Of a DNA stretch of 64,000 nt, positions 22,141-34,246 are shown piece by piece. The position numbers and the translations under genes are program-made. The notes beneath the pieces were generated by a model. It saw only the letters and a program-made list of their open reading frames with translations. It was not told where the DNA came from and ran no database searches. The stretch's first letter is position 1. Every line of letters starts with the position of its first letter. Source of the stretch: Cocos nucifera (taxonomy: Eukaryota > Streptophyta > Magnoliopsida > Arecales > Arecaceae); assembly GCA_006176705.1 (NCBI GenBank), contig QRFJ01005001.1, forward strand, positions 1 through 64,000. The letters run 5' to 3'.

Positions 22141-23595
22141 CTAGAGGAAGAGGCTAAACCAACTTGAGATGCCCAAAGAAGATTAAACCCGGCCATGAAG
22201 GATGTAATCAAAAAGAAAATTCTGAAGTTGTTGGACAATGGAATTATTTACCCCATTTTTGGTAGTTCGTGGGTAAGCCCTGTACTAGTGGTACTGAAGA
22301 AATCTGGGGTAACAATAGTCCAGAATGAAGCTAATGAACTTATCCCAACTAGGACCCAAATGGGGTAGAGGGTCTATATAGATTATAGAAAATTGAATGC
22401 AACTACAAGAAAAGATCACTATCCTTTGCCATTTATTGATCAAATGTTGAAAAAGTTAGTCGGACAAGAATTTTACTATTTTCTAGATGGATACTCTGAT
22501 TATAATTAGATCCCCATAGCCCCTAAAGATCAGAAAAAGACCACATTCACCTGTCCATTTGGAACCTTTGCTTATAGGCGTATGCCCTTTGGACTATGTA
22601 ATGCTCCAGTAACCTTCCAGAGATGTATGATCAGCATGTTTTTTGATATAATTGAATAATTTTTAAAAATTTTTATGGATGACTTTTCTGTCTTTAGACC
22701 TAGCTTCTCTAAATGCTTAAACCATCTAAGACTTGTTCTAGAAAGATGTAAGAAGAAGCATTTAGTTCTTAATTAGAAAAAATGTCAATTCATGGTCAGA
22801 GAAGATATAGTTCTTGGCTATGTAATTTCAAAGAAAGGAATAGAAGTTGACAAGGCCAAAGTTGACCTGATTACAAGTCTTCCACCACCCAAGACTATTA
22901 AAGAAATTTATTTATTTTTAGGATATGCTGGATTTTATAGAAGGTTCATACCCGATTTTAGCAAAGTGGCTCGCCCTTTGACAGACTTGTTAGCAAAAGA
23001 AGTGAAATTTGAGTTTACTTCTAAGTTCCTTGAGTCTTTTGAATTCCTTAAAAAGGCACTCATTTCAGCCCCCATCATTCATCCACCTACTTGGACCGAA
23101 CCTTTTGAGCTCATATGCGATGCATCTAATCATGCTGTAGGTGCAGTCTTAGATCAAAAAATCAATAAGCTGTCGAGAGTTATTTATTATGCAAGCAAAA
23201 CATTAAATGACGCGCAGCTTAATTACACCACCATGGAGAAGAAATTCTTAGCTGTTGTCTTTGCCCTAGAAAAATTTAGGTCCTATTTGGTTGGATCTCA
23301 TGTTATTGTCTATACTGATCACTCAGCTATTAGACATCTCCTAGCAAAGAAAGATGCTAAGGCACGTTTAATTCGATGGATCTTGCTCCTTCAAGAATTT
23401 GATCTAAAAATTAAGGATAAGAAAGGGATAGAGAATGTAGTTGCTGATCACTTATCCCAAATCATAGTTGCGCCATCTAACGAACCACCTATCAATGAGT
23501 ATTTTTCAGATGAACAACTCATGTCAGTATCCACTGAACCTTGGTATGTAGATATTGTGAATTATTTAGCCATTGGTAAAGTGCCTTCTCATTAG
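22141..23595 (+). pseudogene. E reverse transcriptase and RNase H
   Basis: Same frame as the protease. RRLNPAMKDVIKKKILKLLD opens the fingers. YRKLNATTRKDHYPLPFIDQ, TFTCPFGTFAYRRMPFGLCN and the catalytic FMDDFSVF follow, then GFYRRFIPDFSKVARPL. RNase H shows its acidic residues in CDASNHAVGAV, the TMEKKFLAV helix, VYTDHSAIRHLL and VVADHLSQI. Stops at 22165 (from CGA), 22366, 22507 and 22773 interrupt the polymerase; from about 22792 to 23595 the frame is open. Those whose ancestral codon is clear are transitions at C or G. Confidence 0.93.
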
Positions 23596-24837
23596 ACTAG
23601 TCAAGATAAAAACAAATTCTATTCCCAAGTAAAGTATTTCATTTGGGATGATCCATAACTATTTAAATAGTGTCCTGATCAGATCATTAGGAGGTGTGTT
23701 CCTAAAAATGAGGTTAAAAGTATTCTGTCATTTTGTCATGACCAAGCATGTGGTGGTCATTTTGCATCTAAGAAGACTGCTGCCAAAGTACTTCAATGTG
23801 GATTTTATTAGCCTAATTTATTTAAGGATGCACATGTGTACTGTAAAAGTTATGATCGATGTCAACAAATGGGTCAGATTACATAGAGAGATATGATGCC
23901 ACTCAATCCAATCTTGGTAGTTGAAATTTTTGATGTCTGAAGAGTTGATTTTATGGGACCATTTCCAAATTCCTTCACAAATGAGTATATCTTAGTGGCT
24001 ATTGATTATGTTTTCAAGTGGGTAGAAGCTATTCCATGTAAGTCCAATGATAGCAAAGTGGTCATTAAATTTCTTAAGAAAAATATTCTCTCTTACTTTG
24101 GTACTCCTAGAGCAATCATTAGTGATCGAAGAACACATTTTTGCAATCGATCCTTTACTGCATTAATGAAAAAATATAATGTTACCCACAAGTTATCCAC
24201 ACCATATCATCCTCAGACTAGTGGGCAAGTTGAAGTGTCCAATAGACAAATCAAACAAATCTTGGAGAAAACTGTTAATGTCAATAGGAAGGATTGGTCT
24301 GTGAAATTTGTTGATGCACTTTGGGCTTACCGCACTACCTACAAGACCAACCTAAGAATGTCTCCTTATAGGATTGTGTTTGGAAAACCATGTCACTTGC
24401 TTGTTAAGTTAGAACATAAAGCCATGTGGGCAATAAAGAAATTAAATATGTACCTAGACATGGCCAAAAACCATAGAAAGGTTCAGATCAATGAATTAAA
24501 AGAACTGAGAAATGAAGCTTACGAGAATGCCAAAGTATACAAGGAATGGATGAAAGTATTTCATGATCAAGCAATTCATAGAAAATCTTTTACTCTTGGA
24601 TAAAAAGTTCTTTTGTATAATTCAAGGTTACATCTTTTTTCTGGAAAGCTTAGGTCTAGATGGACAGGACCTTTCTTTGTTAAAGAAGTTTTCCTATACG
24701 GGGCTATAGAGATTGAAAACCCAAGCAATGGTGTTATTTTTAAAGTTAATGGTCGACGATTAAAACCATTCTTGGAATTACCTATAGAATCTATAGAGAA
24801 AGCCATAGTTCTTTATGAACCAACATATCTCGGTTAG
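23596..24837 (+). pseudogene. E integrase
   Basis: The HHCC zinc-binding part is readable near 23720-23880 (FCHDQACGGHF, later YCKSYDRCQQMG), though one cysteine appears to have become tyrosine. The catalytic core from 23935 keeps all three acidic residues: VDFMGPF, IISDRRTHF and TSGQVEVSNR. WAYRTTYKTNLRMSPY and VFGKPCHLLVKLEHKA are typical Athila-type core ends. The C-terminal part after a TAA at 24601 includes SRWTGPFFV. It would insert element cDNA; stops make it inactive. Confidence 0.92.
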
Positions 24838-26053
24838 TCTGTTATCACTATTTAGTTTGGCTGAAGACTTTAAATTTAGCACTCTTGGGAGGCAACCCAA
24901 CTTCTTTCTTTCTAATTAGTTTTCTTTTTAACATTATCAAATCAAATAAGCTCCATTCAATAAGTTGGAGGAAGAGTTTAAATTTTTAAAGGCATATGCT
25001 GGACCAAAAATATAGTCAGGTATATTCTTTCATGTTCTTTATTATATCCTTTATTTTTTCTTCTCCATTGAGGATAATGTCGATTAAGTTAGGAGGGAGA
25101 AAAATAAAAATTTTAAAATTTTAAGTCCTCAAAAAAGTTAGTATTTAGTATTTAGACACCTGATTATGCTTAAGAATCAAATTAAACTAAATATTTTTTA
25201 AAAAAAAATTGATGCATAGATCAAAGAATCTGTGAGATATTGAGGAATCAAATATTAAGAAAATTCAATAAACAGTTAAGTCTATAACATAAAAAAAAAA
25301 AATTTGAGCATTTCTAATTTTTTCTACTAGCATCAAAGAAAAGTCTAATTTTTATAATTTTTATATAGGATAACTATATATTTCTTCATATAAAATATTT
25401 TTAAAATAGTTTTCAAGTACTTCTCACTGAATATTTTTAAAATAGTTTCGCGTCAAAAGGTAGGAAGGGTAAAGAAGCTCGTTGTAAAGCTAGTCTTAAC
25501 TCATAGCCTGTTTGATTCGAGCTAGTAAGTTCGAGGGATATTCTATACCTAGTGTCCTAAAGCCAATTGGTTTGAGAGTCATTGGCCCAAGACTCGCTAC
25601 ATAGATCAAATAGAAAGCTTAAGGGGTTAAGACACTCAATAGTGATACAACGTTAAAAAAAAAAAAAAAAAGAACATTGATTTCTTACCGAGTAACCGGG
25701 TCTCGTTGTCTAAGTAAGCAATGATATTCGCATCAAAAAATGGGTAATGTAAAAATAAAAATCAATAAATGAAGGGCGGAAACAGCAATACACTTGCCTA
25801 TATGAAAGTTTAGACAAAACAGAGATAAAGATAGGATAATTTAGAAAAAGTTCAAAAAAATTTAATATTTTTTACTTAATTTTTTTATTGATAAGTATTA
25901 ATACCCTAATGATATACCTCACTTATACTTTACTAAATATCAATGGCCATTTTGAAAACTGCTTAGGTAAAATTCGAAACTCTAAAGTTAAAAGATATTT
26001 AAAACTAAATTCTTTCTTTATTTGAGGATAAGCAAAGCTTAAGTTGGGGGGTA
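24838..26053 (+). other. 3' untranslated region of E with two polypurine-like tracts
   Basis: No coding frame. A first GAGGATAATGTCGATTAAG-TTAGGAGGG segment lies near 25070-25102 and a second, GAGGATAAGCAAAGCTTAAG followed by TTGGGGGG, directly before the 3' LTR. D repeats this arrangement. An A-run is at 25656-25671. Confidence 0.7.
26042..26052 (+). other. Polypurine tract of E
   Basis: AGTTGGGGGGT immediately before the 3' LTR, the expected primer site for plus-strand DNA. Confidence 0.8.
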
Positions 26054-27652
26054 TGATGAGTACCATAAATTCATCAATAAAAATATTAATTTATTAATTA
26101 ATTCATATTAATTTTTAAGAATTAATGATCAATTTATATATATTTTTAAGAAATTAATATTTTTATTAATTAAAAAAAATAAAAATTAAAAAATAAAATT
26201 TTATTATCAATAGAAAGAGCTCATTTTTTTTTATCATAATGAAATAAGTTTCGAGCAAAATAGAGCTAAAATGGAGAAGATATGAATTTCTAAAGAAATA
26301 AAATAAATAAAAATTAAATGAAAAATAACATACGGCTTAAGCCGTCGTGCCATATCAGTCGATGCATGCAAACACATCGAGCTAAGCCGACAAAGCCAAC
26401 ACGCCAAGTCAGCCATGCTAGCCGACTCAGCTGTGGAAGCCGTCAGTCGATCCATGATCCAGGCATGGACTGCCAGCTCAGCAGAAACTGGCGAATCATG
26501 GAGCGACACGTGGTGGACCTAGACCCTTAAAGAATTCATAGAAAATTTATCACGGCTCATAAGACTTTTCACTCGATGACAGGAGGCGCTGATTTATTAC
26601 GGTGTGCGGTGCAGCCGATCCACGTGGTCCATGGGAACAATAATTGCACGATTGTGCGGCTCTAGTTGCTTGCGATCAAGATCAGATGATGGAGGAAATT
26701 TTCTACTTCAGGCTTCATGTAGATTGCCATCCAATGGCAGCGCTCGATCCAAGGGATGATCTCAACAGAGAGAGCACCCGACAGTGATCAGGACTCCCAA
26801 CGCATGATCAACGGTCAGATTTTCTCCATCAACGCGCGATCAATGGCCAGAATTTAATCCGACCTGATCTGGACCGATACACATCCAATTTGGCATTTTT
26901 TGGATCGTTTGATCCATATTTGATGGCCAAATTTCATCTAGAGCAATAAAATTTATCCATGTCTCCTTTTTAATCCAATTTTCACTCGGATTTCACCATA
27001 TTTTGACGATCAAAGACCTTCTTAGTCCCTCATTGACTCCAGAAAAAGTCTCCAGTCCTCCTAACTCTATAAATAGGACCCCAGCCTTCTAGAATAGATA
27101 ATCTTTAGTCAAGGTGAAGCTTTGGTATAAGGTAAAGCTAGGCTTTGAATTAGAGGCTTCTTCAAATCATTGGGTGTCGAGAAGAAGAGCTAGGCTTCTA
27201 CACCATCTTTCTATCAATGTCGATCCAAGATCAGAGATTCAACCTATTTTAATTTCTTTTTCTTTTTTTTATATATTTAAATTATGAACTTTTTAATTAA
27301 TGCAATATTTATTTTCATGCTCTTTATTTTTGTTGCAATTTAATTTCTATACTTTAATTATTATTTTTTATTTTATTGCAAGTAGATGTTAAGATCTAAC
27401 TAGTAGATCTTAGTACCAAGTTTAAATTTCAACACTTTTTAATTTTTGTCTTTTATTTTTCAACTTCACTTTTGATTTCAAAACTCTTTTCAAATCTTTT
27501 TCTTTAAAAAAATCAAAGATTTCAAAATTAAAACACTACCTTCCCTGTGGATTCGATCCGACTCACTGCTAGCTATATATTTTTAATTATTTTAAGAAGT
27601 CAGATTAAACTGATAAACATGGTGTTTTAACGACAACATCACGATCTTATCA
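26054..27652 (+). repeat. 3' LTR of E
   Basis: 1599 bp, TGATGAGTACC to CTTATCA, matching 16666-18296. Confidence 0.94.
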
Positions 27653-27657
27653 AATGA
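27653..27657. repeat. Target duplication AATGA, right of E
   Basis: Second copy of the duplication; the following CATCTTTCTGATTGGG continues the reverse transcriptase of C. Confidence 0.93.
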
Positions 27658-28117
27658 CATCTTTCTGATTGGGAATGATATTCCCATGCGGACATAGGTC
27701 AAAGTATGGTTATCTAAAAAATTTTCTCCAAAAGATCTAGGTAAGACATCCTTCATTTGAGGTCTATAAAGAGACTGAAGAGGATAATGGGTCTTTCACA
27801 TAGAGGAGGTGCTGAAGAGGTTCAGCATGGTGAACTCCAGATCCAAGAGTATGCAGACTCAAACTTTATATCTGACATAGATGATCGAAAGTCGACGTTC
27901 AAAAGTTTGTTCCTATGCAATGATGGTACTGTAAGTTGAAAGAGTTTCAAGAAGATGGTTCTACCTTATCCATGATTACCTCAAGAAGGAACACATCGAG
28001 GTTAAGAGAGTCGACTCCATAGACAATGTAGTTGACCCACTGATGAAGCCTTTAGGTAAGCTAAAGATCTAAGCCCACCTTGAGAAGATGGGACTTAGAT
28101 TTGTAGCCAATTGACTT
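27658..28117 (+). pseudogene. Copia C end of reverse transcriptase and RNase H
   Basis: Continues the interrupted gene: ...IFLIGNDIP matches LLVGNDIP of A and B. Internal deletions have removed much of the thumb and RNase H. What is left includes ELQIQEYADSNFISDIDDRK of early RNase H and, after a gap, IEVKRVDSIDNVVDPLMKP and the final EKMGLRFVAN. A polypurine-like AGCAAGTGAGAG follows. Confidence 0.85.
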
Positions 28118-28134
28118 TAGAGCAAGTGAGAGTT

Positions 28135-28684
28135 TGTTTGATGCGTGCCCTAGAAGCCATATTCGCTAACATTTGTTAAATACTTTCTAGGAGCATTTTC
28201 ATAATTTTGACTTAAAATTAATTAAAGGATTATTTATTCTATCACATTGTGCATAAAGTGTCTGTGATACATCCATTGAGTTAATAGGCATAATAACACA
28301 TATTCTCAAAAGTTGAGAATTTATGGCATGAGTTATCATAATTAACTCATAAATTGCTCTCGATCATAGGATCATCACAAGGATGGTGATTGATCCAAAA
28401 GATTGGTGTACGATCACTTTCTTAAGATAGATGAGTCTTGAGTCTACAGTGTGGAGACATTAGAGCGAGAGTATAAATACTTGTTAGAGAACGAGGGCAC
28501 TAAGCATGACCACCTTGAGCAATTATAAGGAAGCTTACCTTCTCGTCGATGACTAGCTCGATGCTGCAGTGTGTGTCTAGTTCTTTGATCTGAGGTGCAT
28601 CGACAGTTCACCTTAAGAGTGTTATAGTTTAACTACACCATAACTCGATCTCCTAGCCATTCAGAATCCTGAGGTGTATGTTGG
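28135..28684 (+). repeat. 3' LTR of Copia C, first part
   Basis: Begins TGTTTGATGCGTGCCC, the counterpart of TGTTAGATATATGTGCCC in B. It aligns with B 46281-46830 until GAGGTGTATGTTGG, where element D enters. Confidence 0.9.
28680..28684. repeat. Target duplication GTTGG, left of D
   Basis: GTTGG before D and again at 35798-35802 after it. One copy restores TATGTTGGCTATAGC of the Copia LTR. Confidence 0.94.
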
Positions 28685-29115
28685 TGATAAACATCATAAA
28701 TTTATTAATAAAAGTATTAATTTATTAATTAATTTATATTAATTTTTAAAAATTATTAATCAATTTATATATAATTTTTAAAAAATTCATATTTTTATTA
28801 ATTAAAAAATTAATTAAAAAAAAAATAAAAATTAAAAAAATAAAATTTTATTATCAATAGAAGGAGCTCATTTTTTTGATCACAATGAAATAAATTTCAA
28901 GTAAAATGGAGCTAAAATAAAAAAGATATGAATTTTTAAAAATATAAAATAAATAAAAATTAAATAAAAAAGAAAATGGCTCAGCCGGCTCCGCAAGCCG
29001 AGCCACCAAGCCAAGCCGAGCCATCAAAGCCGACTCAGCCATTGAAGCCATCAGCCGGTCCACGATCTAGGCATGGACCGTCCAGCTCAGCAAATTCCGG
29101 CGAATCAGAAATTGC

Positions 29116-29121
29116 CACGTG
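29116..29121. promoter_or_regulatory. G-box CACGTG in D 5' LTR
   Basis: Sits in GCCACGTGGTGGACC; repeated at 34660-34665 in the 3' LTR. Confidence 0.55.
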
Positions 29122-29686
29122 GTGGACCTAGACCCCTTAAGGGTCTACAGAAATTTATCGCAGGCTCACAAGGGTAATTTAGTCTTTTCGTCCGATAATA
29201 GTGGCGCTGATTGGTTGTGGTGTGCGGTGCGGCCGGTCCACGCGGTCCATGGGAACAGTTATTGCACGATCGGACGGATGTGGTTGTTTGCGGTCAGGAT
29301 CGGACGGTTGTGGTTGCTTCCGAATTTTATTCAGATACAAACATCACGCGGATCACCATCGGACGATAGCGCTCGATCCAGGCGATGATCCGACGGTCGA
29401 CGGCGATCAAACTCTCAGGCGCATGATTTGCGGCCAGATTTCCTCCATCAAGCGCGATCCAACGGCCAGAAATTAATCCGACCTGATCTGGGTTGATCTG
29501 CATCCGATTTTGATGATTTTTGGACCGTTGGATTTCTATTGAACGGCTGAATTTTATCAGATTTATCAGAGTCATATCAGAGCTATTTTGATTCAAATTT
29601 TATCCAAATTTATTTGTATTTTGATGATTACAAAGGCTATTAGTCCCATATTGCTTTTAGAAAAAATTATCCAGCCCTCCTAGCTC

Positions 29687-29694
29687 TATAAAAA
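29687..29694 (+). promoter_or_regulatory. TATA box of D 5' LTR
   Basis: TATAAAAA in CTCTATAAAAAGGACCCC; the same at 35231-35238. Confidence 0.75.
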
Positions 29695-30264
29695 GGACCC
29701 CAGGCCATCAGAAATTAACATCTCCGATCAAGGTGAAGCTTTGGTATAGAACGAAGCCAGGCTGCTTCGAAGCAACGGGTGTCCGAGAAGAAGAGCCGAG
29801 CTTCTACACCATCTTTCTGCCAATGCCGATCCAAGATCAGAGATCAGGCTATTTTATTTTATTTTATTCTTTTTAAATTCTTATGTATTTAAATTCTGAA
29901 AATTTTAATTAATAAAAATTTTATTTTTTTGCACTTTAATTTCTTGCTTTTTATTTTTATTACAATTTAATTTCTGCACTTTAAATTATTGCTTTGCAAG
30001 TAGATGCTAAGATCTAACTAGTAGATCTTAGTACCAAGTTTAAATTCCTGCACTTTTTAATTTTCACTTTTCCGACTTCACTTTTGATCCTAAAACTCTT
30101 TTTTTTTTTTTCTTTTAAAAATTAAAGATTTCAAATCTAAAATACTACCTTCCATGTGGATTCGACCCGACTCACTACTATCTACACATTTTCAATGATT
30201 TTAAGAAGTCGGATTAAACTGATAAACACGATATCTTAACAACATCGCGTTCCTATCAAGTTTT

Positions 30265-30282
30265 TGGCGCCGTTGTCGGGGA
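30265..30282 (+). other. Primer-binding site of D
   Basis: TGGCGCCGTTGTCGGGGA, one mismatch from the 3'-terminal complement of plant tRNA-Asp, six bases inside the LTR. Confidence 0.9.
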
Positions 30283-30466
30283 AGGTTTTTGATTTTTGAT
30301 TTTGATTTCTTTTATTTATTTTTGTAAATTAATTATATTTTTTTTAATATTGCTTACTAATTTTTTTTATTTATTTTAAAAAAGAAATTAAGAAAAAAAA
30401 GGAGAAAACGAAGAAAGCATCTAATTGCTTGGTAAGAGATCAATCCTAACCCTAGTTCCTCTTTTC

Positions 30467-30498
<32 letters not shown>

Positions 30499-31428
30499 AA
30501 ATTAATTTAAAAAATATTCATTTAAACCTAATTAAAAGCCTCATGATAAGATTAGAAACCCTAACTGTTTAGAGCATGCATCATATTAGTTTTATTTTTT
30601 TTTTTATTTTTATTTTTTTTTGGTGATTGCTGGAAGGCAAGGTAAGCCTTTCAGAATTCAATTAGTTGCATGCATCTAGTTTAAATTGCATAAAATCCCT
30701 TTGATTGAATTTTTTTTCTTCGTTGCATATTCATATTAAATCAAATTAAGGGCACAATCCCAATTAAACAAGATAAGGTGGGGATTTGATCACCCTTCCT
30801 TAGCCCACAAACAACCAACCAGCATCCTGCATTGACCTAAGCCTTTAATTTTAAAATCAATTAGACATCAACCCTAGGAACTCGAAGCTCAATAGGATAA
30901 GGAATCCTAAGAGTTGAACCAAGGTTAGGGTTAATCAATTTGACTGGTGTCTAGTAAAGTGGTTCAGGGACGATTGGGCCCGAAGGAAGGTGGTTTCTAA
31001 TTGGTTCCGTTCGCTTACCTGGCCAAGCATAATTGGTGTCTAAGGCAAGCAACGGGGGGACTCCCACCAATCCTTACACTTACCTTGGCCAGTTGATTGG
31101 CTAATCCTACACTTGGAGGGCTTGAAGGTGACCTTGGCAGTTAGGAGCTGTCTAGATCTAGGATAACCCTTAGTCAGGATTGATTGACCAATTTGATTGC
31201 TAACCGAACATCAAACCTAATTAAACTTAATTCTTCTCTCTCTTCTTAGTTCTAGGACTCCTTAGGACCTCTTCTTTAGAACTCTTCTTTCTTTCTTTTT
31301 CTTACTCCTCTAAAAAATAAAATAAAATAAAATAAAAAAAAATTAAACTAACTAAAAATTAATAAATTAAAATTAAATTAAATAAATTAAAATTAATAAA
31401 TAAAAATAATTAAAAAAATTAATTTTTA

Positions 31429-31470
<42 letters not shown>

Positions 31471-31690
31471 TATTCTAAAAATTTTTAAACCATACATTAG
31501 GGTTACACTAATACATGCATGGTAGGAAATCATTTTTTCTGATTTAGTTGAACAACCATAATTGAATGGTTGATTCACATTAAACATAATAATCAAATGG
31601 CTAATATGAATCTAATTATCCAAAAATTAGGTAAAGTTGACCTTCTTGACTCAGAAAATAGATCAACTCCTAACCCTAGGTCAACAATCT
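30283..31690 (+). other. Leader of D
   Basis: Homologous to the E leader at 18321-19200. Includes a low-complexity AT stretch and a (TAA)n run at 31429-31463. The motif AATTGGTGTCTAAGGCAAG is at 31031-31049. Confidence 0.75.
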
Positions 31691-31699
31691 CCTGCATAA

Positions 31700-32708
31700 T
31701 TCACATCATCTTCTAATTATCAGGAGAATTATTCAATCTGTGCTAGTCCAACCCATCATGTAAGTGAATATCCTATGACTGCACAGTTTCCATATTTTAT
31801 CCAAGAACAAGTTCAAGCTGCTCAAGGATACTCCAAATTGATTAATGATCCATTTTCAAATTCATATAATTCAGATTGGAGTAACTTTAATTTTTCTTGG
31901 ACATCCCAACAGACTCAGGCTCAGACCCAAATTTCACTTGAGCAAAATTATCAAAATTATGCCTATAATAATGGTCAGCCTAGTCAGTTTAACAAGCCAT
32001 CATATTATAATCAGCCTTCATACCCACCTCCTCAACAGACCAATCTAGCTGATGATAGATTTAACCAACTTCAATAATTAATTCTAACTCAACAGCAATC
32101 TATCGCCAGACTAGAAGCTCAAATAGGATAATTAGTTGAGTCTAACATGAGGAGAGAACTAGATCAACTACCGAACCTACCAATTTCAAATAACCCACCT
32201 AATGACTACCAACCACCTGGATTAAATTATCAATCTAATGTTTCATCTAAGAATCTTCAATTTGGAGAATACCAAAGTAATTCCTGAACTTAAAAGCTAT
32301 AGGATTCTTATGGACCCATACCAAGACCAGGTGAGAGAGGCTAGTACTGATGCTAGCCAAAATAAAAATTTAGAGGAATTGGTTAGTACTGAGACTAACC
32401 ACATAGAAGAACCCGAGCCAAGAATTAGTACTGATGCTAGTTCCAATCTAAATGAGATAGAAATAGAAAAAAAGAGAATAGATGATTTACCCGAGACTTA
32501 TAAACCTAATGTCCTATTCTCTTCAACCCTAGAGGCTGGTTCTTCTTATAAAAATCAAAAGGCATGTAATGAAATATCAACGGAGTTGTTTAAGCAAGAT
32601 CACATTAATTTACCTCCAGAATTAAAACCGCCTTTAGTCATCATTCCAGCACCCATTGAATCAAACTTAACTCCTAAAACTCCATTCATGAGCATTTTAG
32701 AAAAATAA
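31700..32708 (+). pseudogene. D gag C-terminal remnant plus unidentified frame
   Basis: From about 31730 the frame reads CASPTHHVSEYP, a worn gag zinc knuckle, then FIQEQVQAAQGYSKL and DPFSNSYNSDWSNFNFSW, the gag motif also present in E (YAPTYNPSWRNHPSFSW). A stop comes at 32078. A second frame (32238-32708, 156 aa) is acidic and proline-rich (STDASQNKNLEE, PPELKPPLVIIPAPIE); I do not recognise it, and it may be the gag-protease spacer. The capsid part of gag is absent. Confidence 0.75.
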
Positions 32709-32865
32709 ATAGGAGAAATTCTTAATAAACATGGGTCTGAGAATGGAATCATAAAATATATCCCAAAAATTAACAGTGAATATATCAATAATGGGATTAA
32801 AAATCAACTTTCTGAGATTGGCAATCCAAAATCATTGGAATTTGTCAATCCAATATTCGACACAG

Positions 32866-32922
32866 GATAGTGAGCTACATTGTGTCAATTTGGCTGACGA
32901 CAGATAGTGAGCTACATTGTGT
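32866..32922. repeat. 37-bp tandem repeat in D
   Basis: GATAGTGAGCTACATTGTGT occurs at 32866 and 32903, and the units are followed by related TTGGCTGA segments. Located at the junction where the pol region is missing. Confidence 0.8.
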
Positions 32923-33057
32923 TGGCTGAAGACGGTAACTTAGCGCTTGTTGGAAATATTTAGTTTTTATCTAATTTATCTTTTTAGTTTATTTTCTTTT
33001 TAGGATAATTTGAATAAGTTGGAGGGAGAGCTCAAATTTTCAAAGGCATGTGCTGGA

Positions 33058-33174
<117 letters not shown>

Positions 33175-34246
33175 TGAGTTAGGTGTATTCTTCCATGTTT
33201 TTTATTACATCCTTTATTTTTTCTTCTCCATTGAGGACAATGTCGATTAAGTTGGGGGGAGAGAAAAATAAAAATTTTTTAAAATTTTAAGTCCTCGAAA
33301 AAGTTAGTATTTAGTATTTAGATACCTGATTATGCTTAAGAATCGAATTAAACTAAGCATTTTAAAAAGAAAATTGATACACAGATCAGAGAATCTGTGA
33401 GATATTGAGGAATCAAGTATTAAGAAAATTCAATAAAGAGTTAAGTTTAGAACATAAAAAATTTTTTTTGGAGCATTTCTAATTATTTCTACTAGCATCA
33501 AAGAAAAATCTACTTTTTATAGGTTTGTAGGGTAGGGTAACTATACATTTCTTCATATAAAAATTTATTTTAATAAAATAGTTTCCAAGTACTTCTCACT
33601 GAGTAACCGGGCCTCTTTGCCTAAGCAAGCATTGAGTTTCGCGTCAAAAGGTGGGAAGGGCAAAGAAGCTCGTTGTAAAGCTAGTCTTAACTCGTAGCCT
33701 ATTTGATTCGAGCTAGTAAGCCCGAGGGATATTCTATACCTAGTGCCCTAAAGTCCAACTGGTTTGGGAGTCATTGGCCCAAGACTCGCTACATGGATCA
33801 AATAGAAAGCTTAAGGAGTTAAGACACTCAATAATGGTACAACGTTAAAAAAAAAAAAAAAAAAAAATATTGGTTTCCCACCAAGTAATCGGGTCTCGTT
33901 GCCTAAGTAAGCAATGATATTCGCATCAAAAAGTGGGCAATGTGAAAATAAAAATTAATAAATGAAGGATGGAAGTAGCAATACACCTGCCTATATAAAA
34001 GTTTAGACAAATCAGAGATAAAAGTGGAATAATTTAGAAAAAGTTCTGAAAAATTTAATGTTCTTTACTTAATTTTTCTATTGATAAGTATTAATACCCC
34101 AATGATATATCTTATTTAAGCTCTACTGAATATCAATGGCTATTTTGAAAATTGCTTAGGTAAAATTCGAAACTCTAAAGTTAAAAGGTATTTAAAACTA
34201 AATTCTTTCTTTACTCGAGGATGAGCAAAGCTTAAGTTGGAGGGTG
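33175..34246 (+). other. 3' untranslated region of D with two polypurine-like tracts
   Basis: Matches E 25010-26053. First tract AAGTTGGGGGGAGAG near 33249-33263, second AAGTTGGAGGGTG directly before the 3' LTR (34234-34246). Confidence 0.75.

Larger units (their letters stand above)
16666..27652 (+). mobile_element. Athila-like Ty3/gypsy element E
   Basis: 10,987 bp, with both LTRs, a tRNA-Asp-type primer site, gag, protease, reverse transcriptase, RNase H, integrase, a 1.2-kb 3' untranslated part and a polypurine tract. Polymerase before integrase is the gypsy order. Motifs such as CPFGTFAYRRMPFGLCNAP, FMDDFSVF and the DLGASIN protease are those of the Athila branch. LTRs differ by about 5% in the first 100 bp. 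In-frame stops throughout show it is inactive, though most domains remain recognisable. It interrupts Copia C. Confidence 0.95.
28685..30258 (+). repeat. 5' LTR of D
   Basis: 1574 bp. Contains the G-box at 29116-29121 and a TATA box at 29687-29694. Small open frames inside recur in the 3' LTR and are not genes. Confidence 0.94.
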
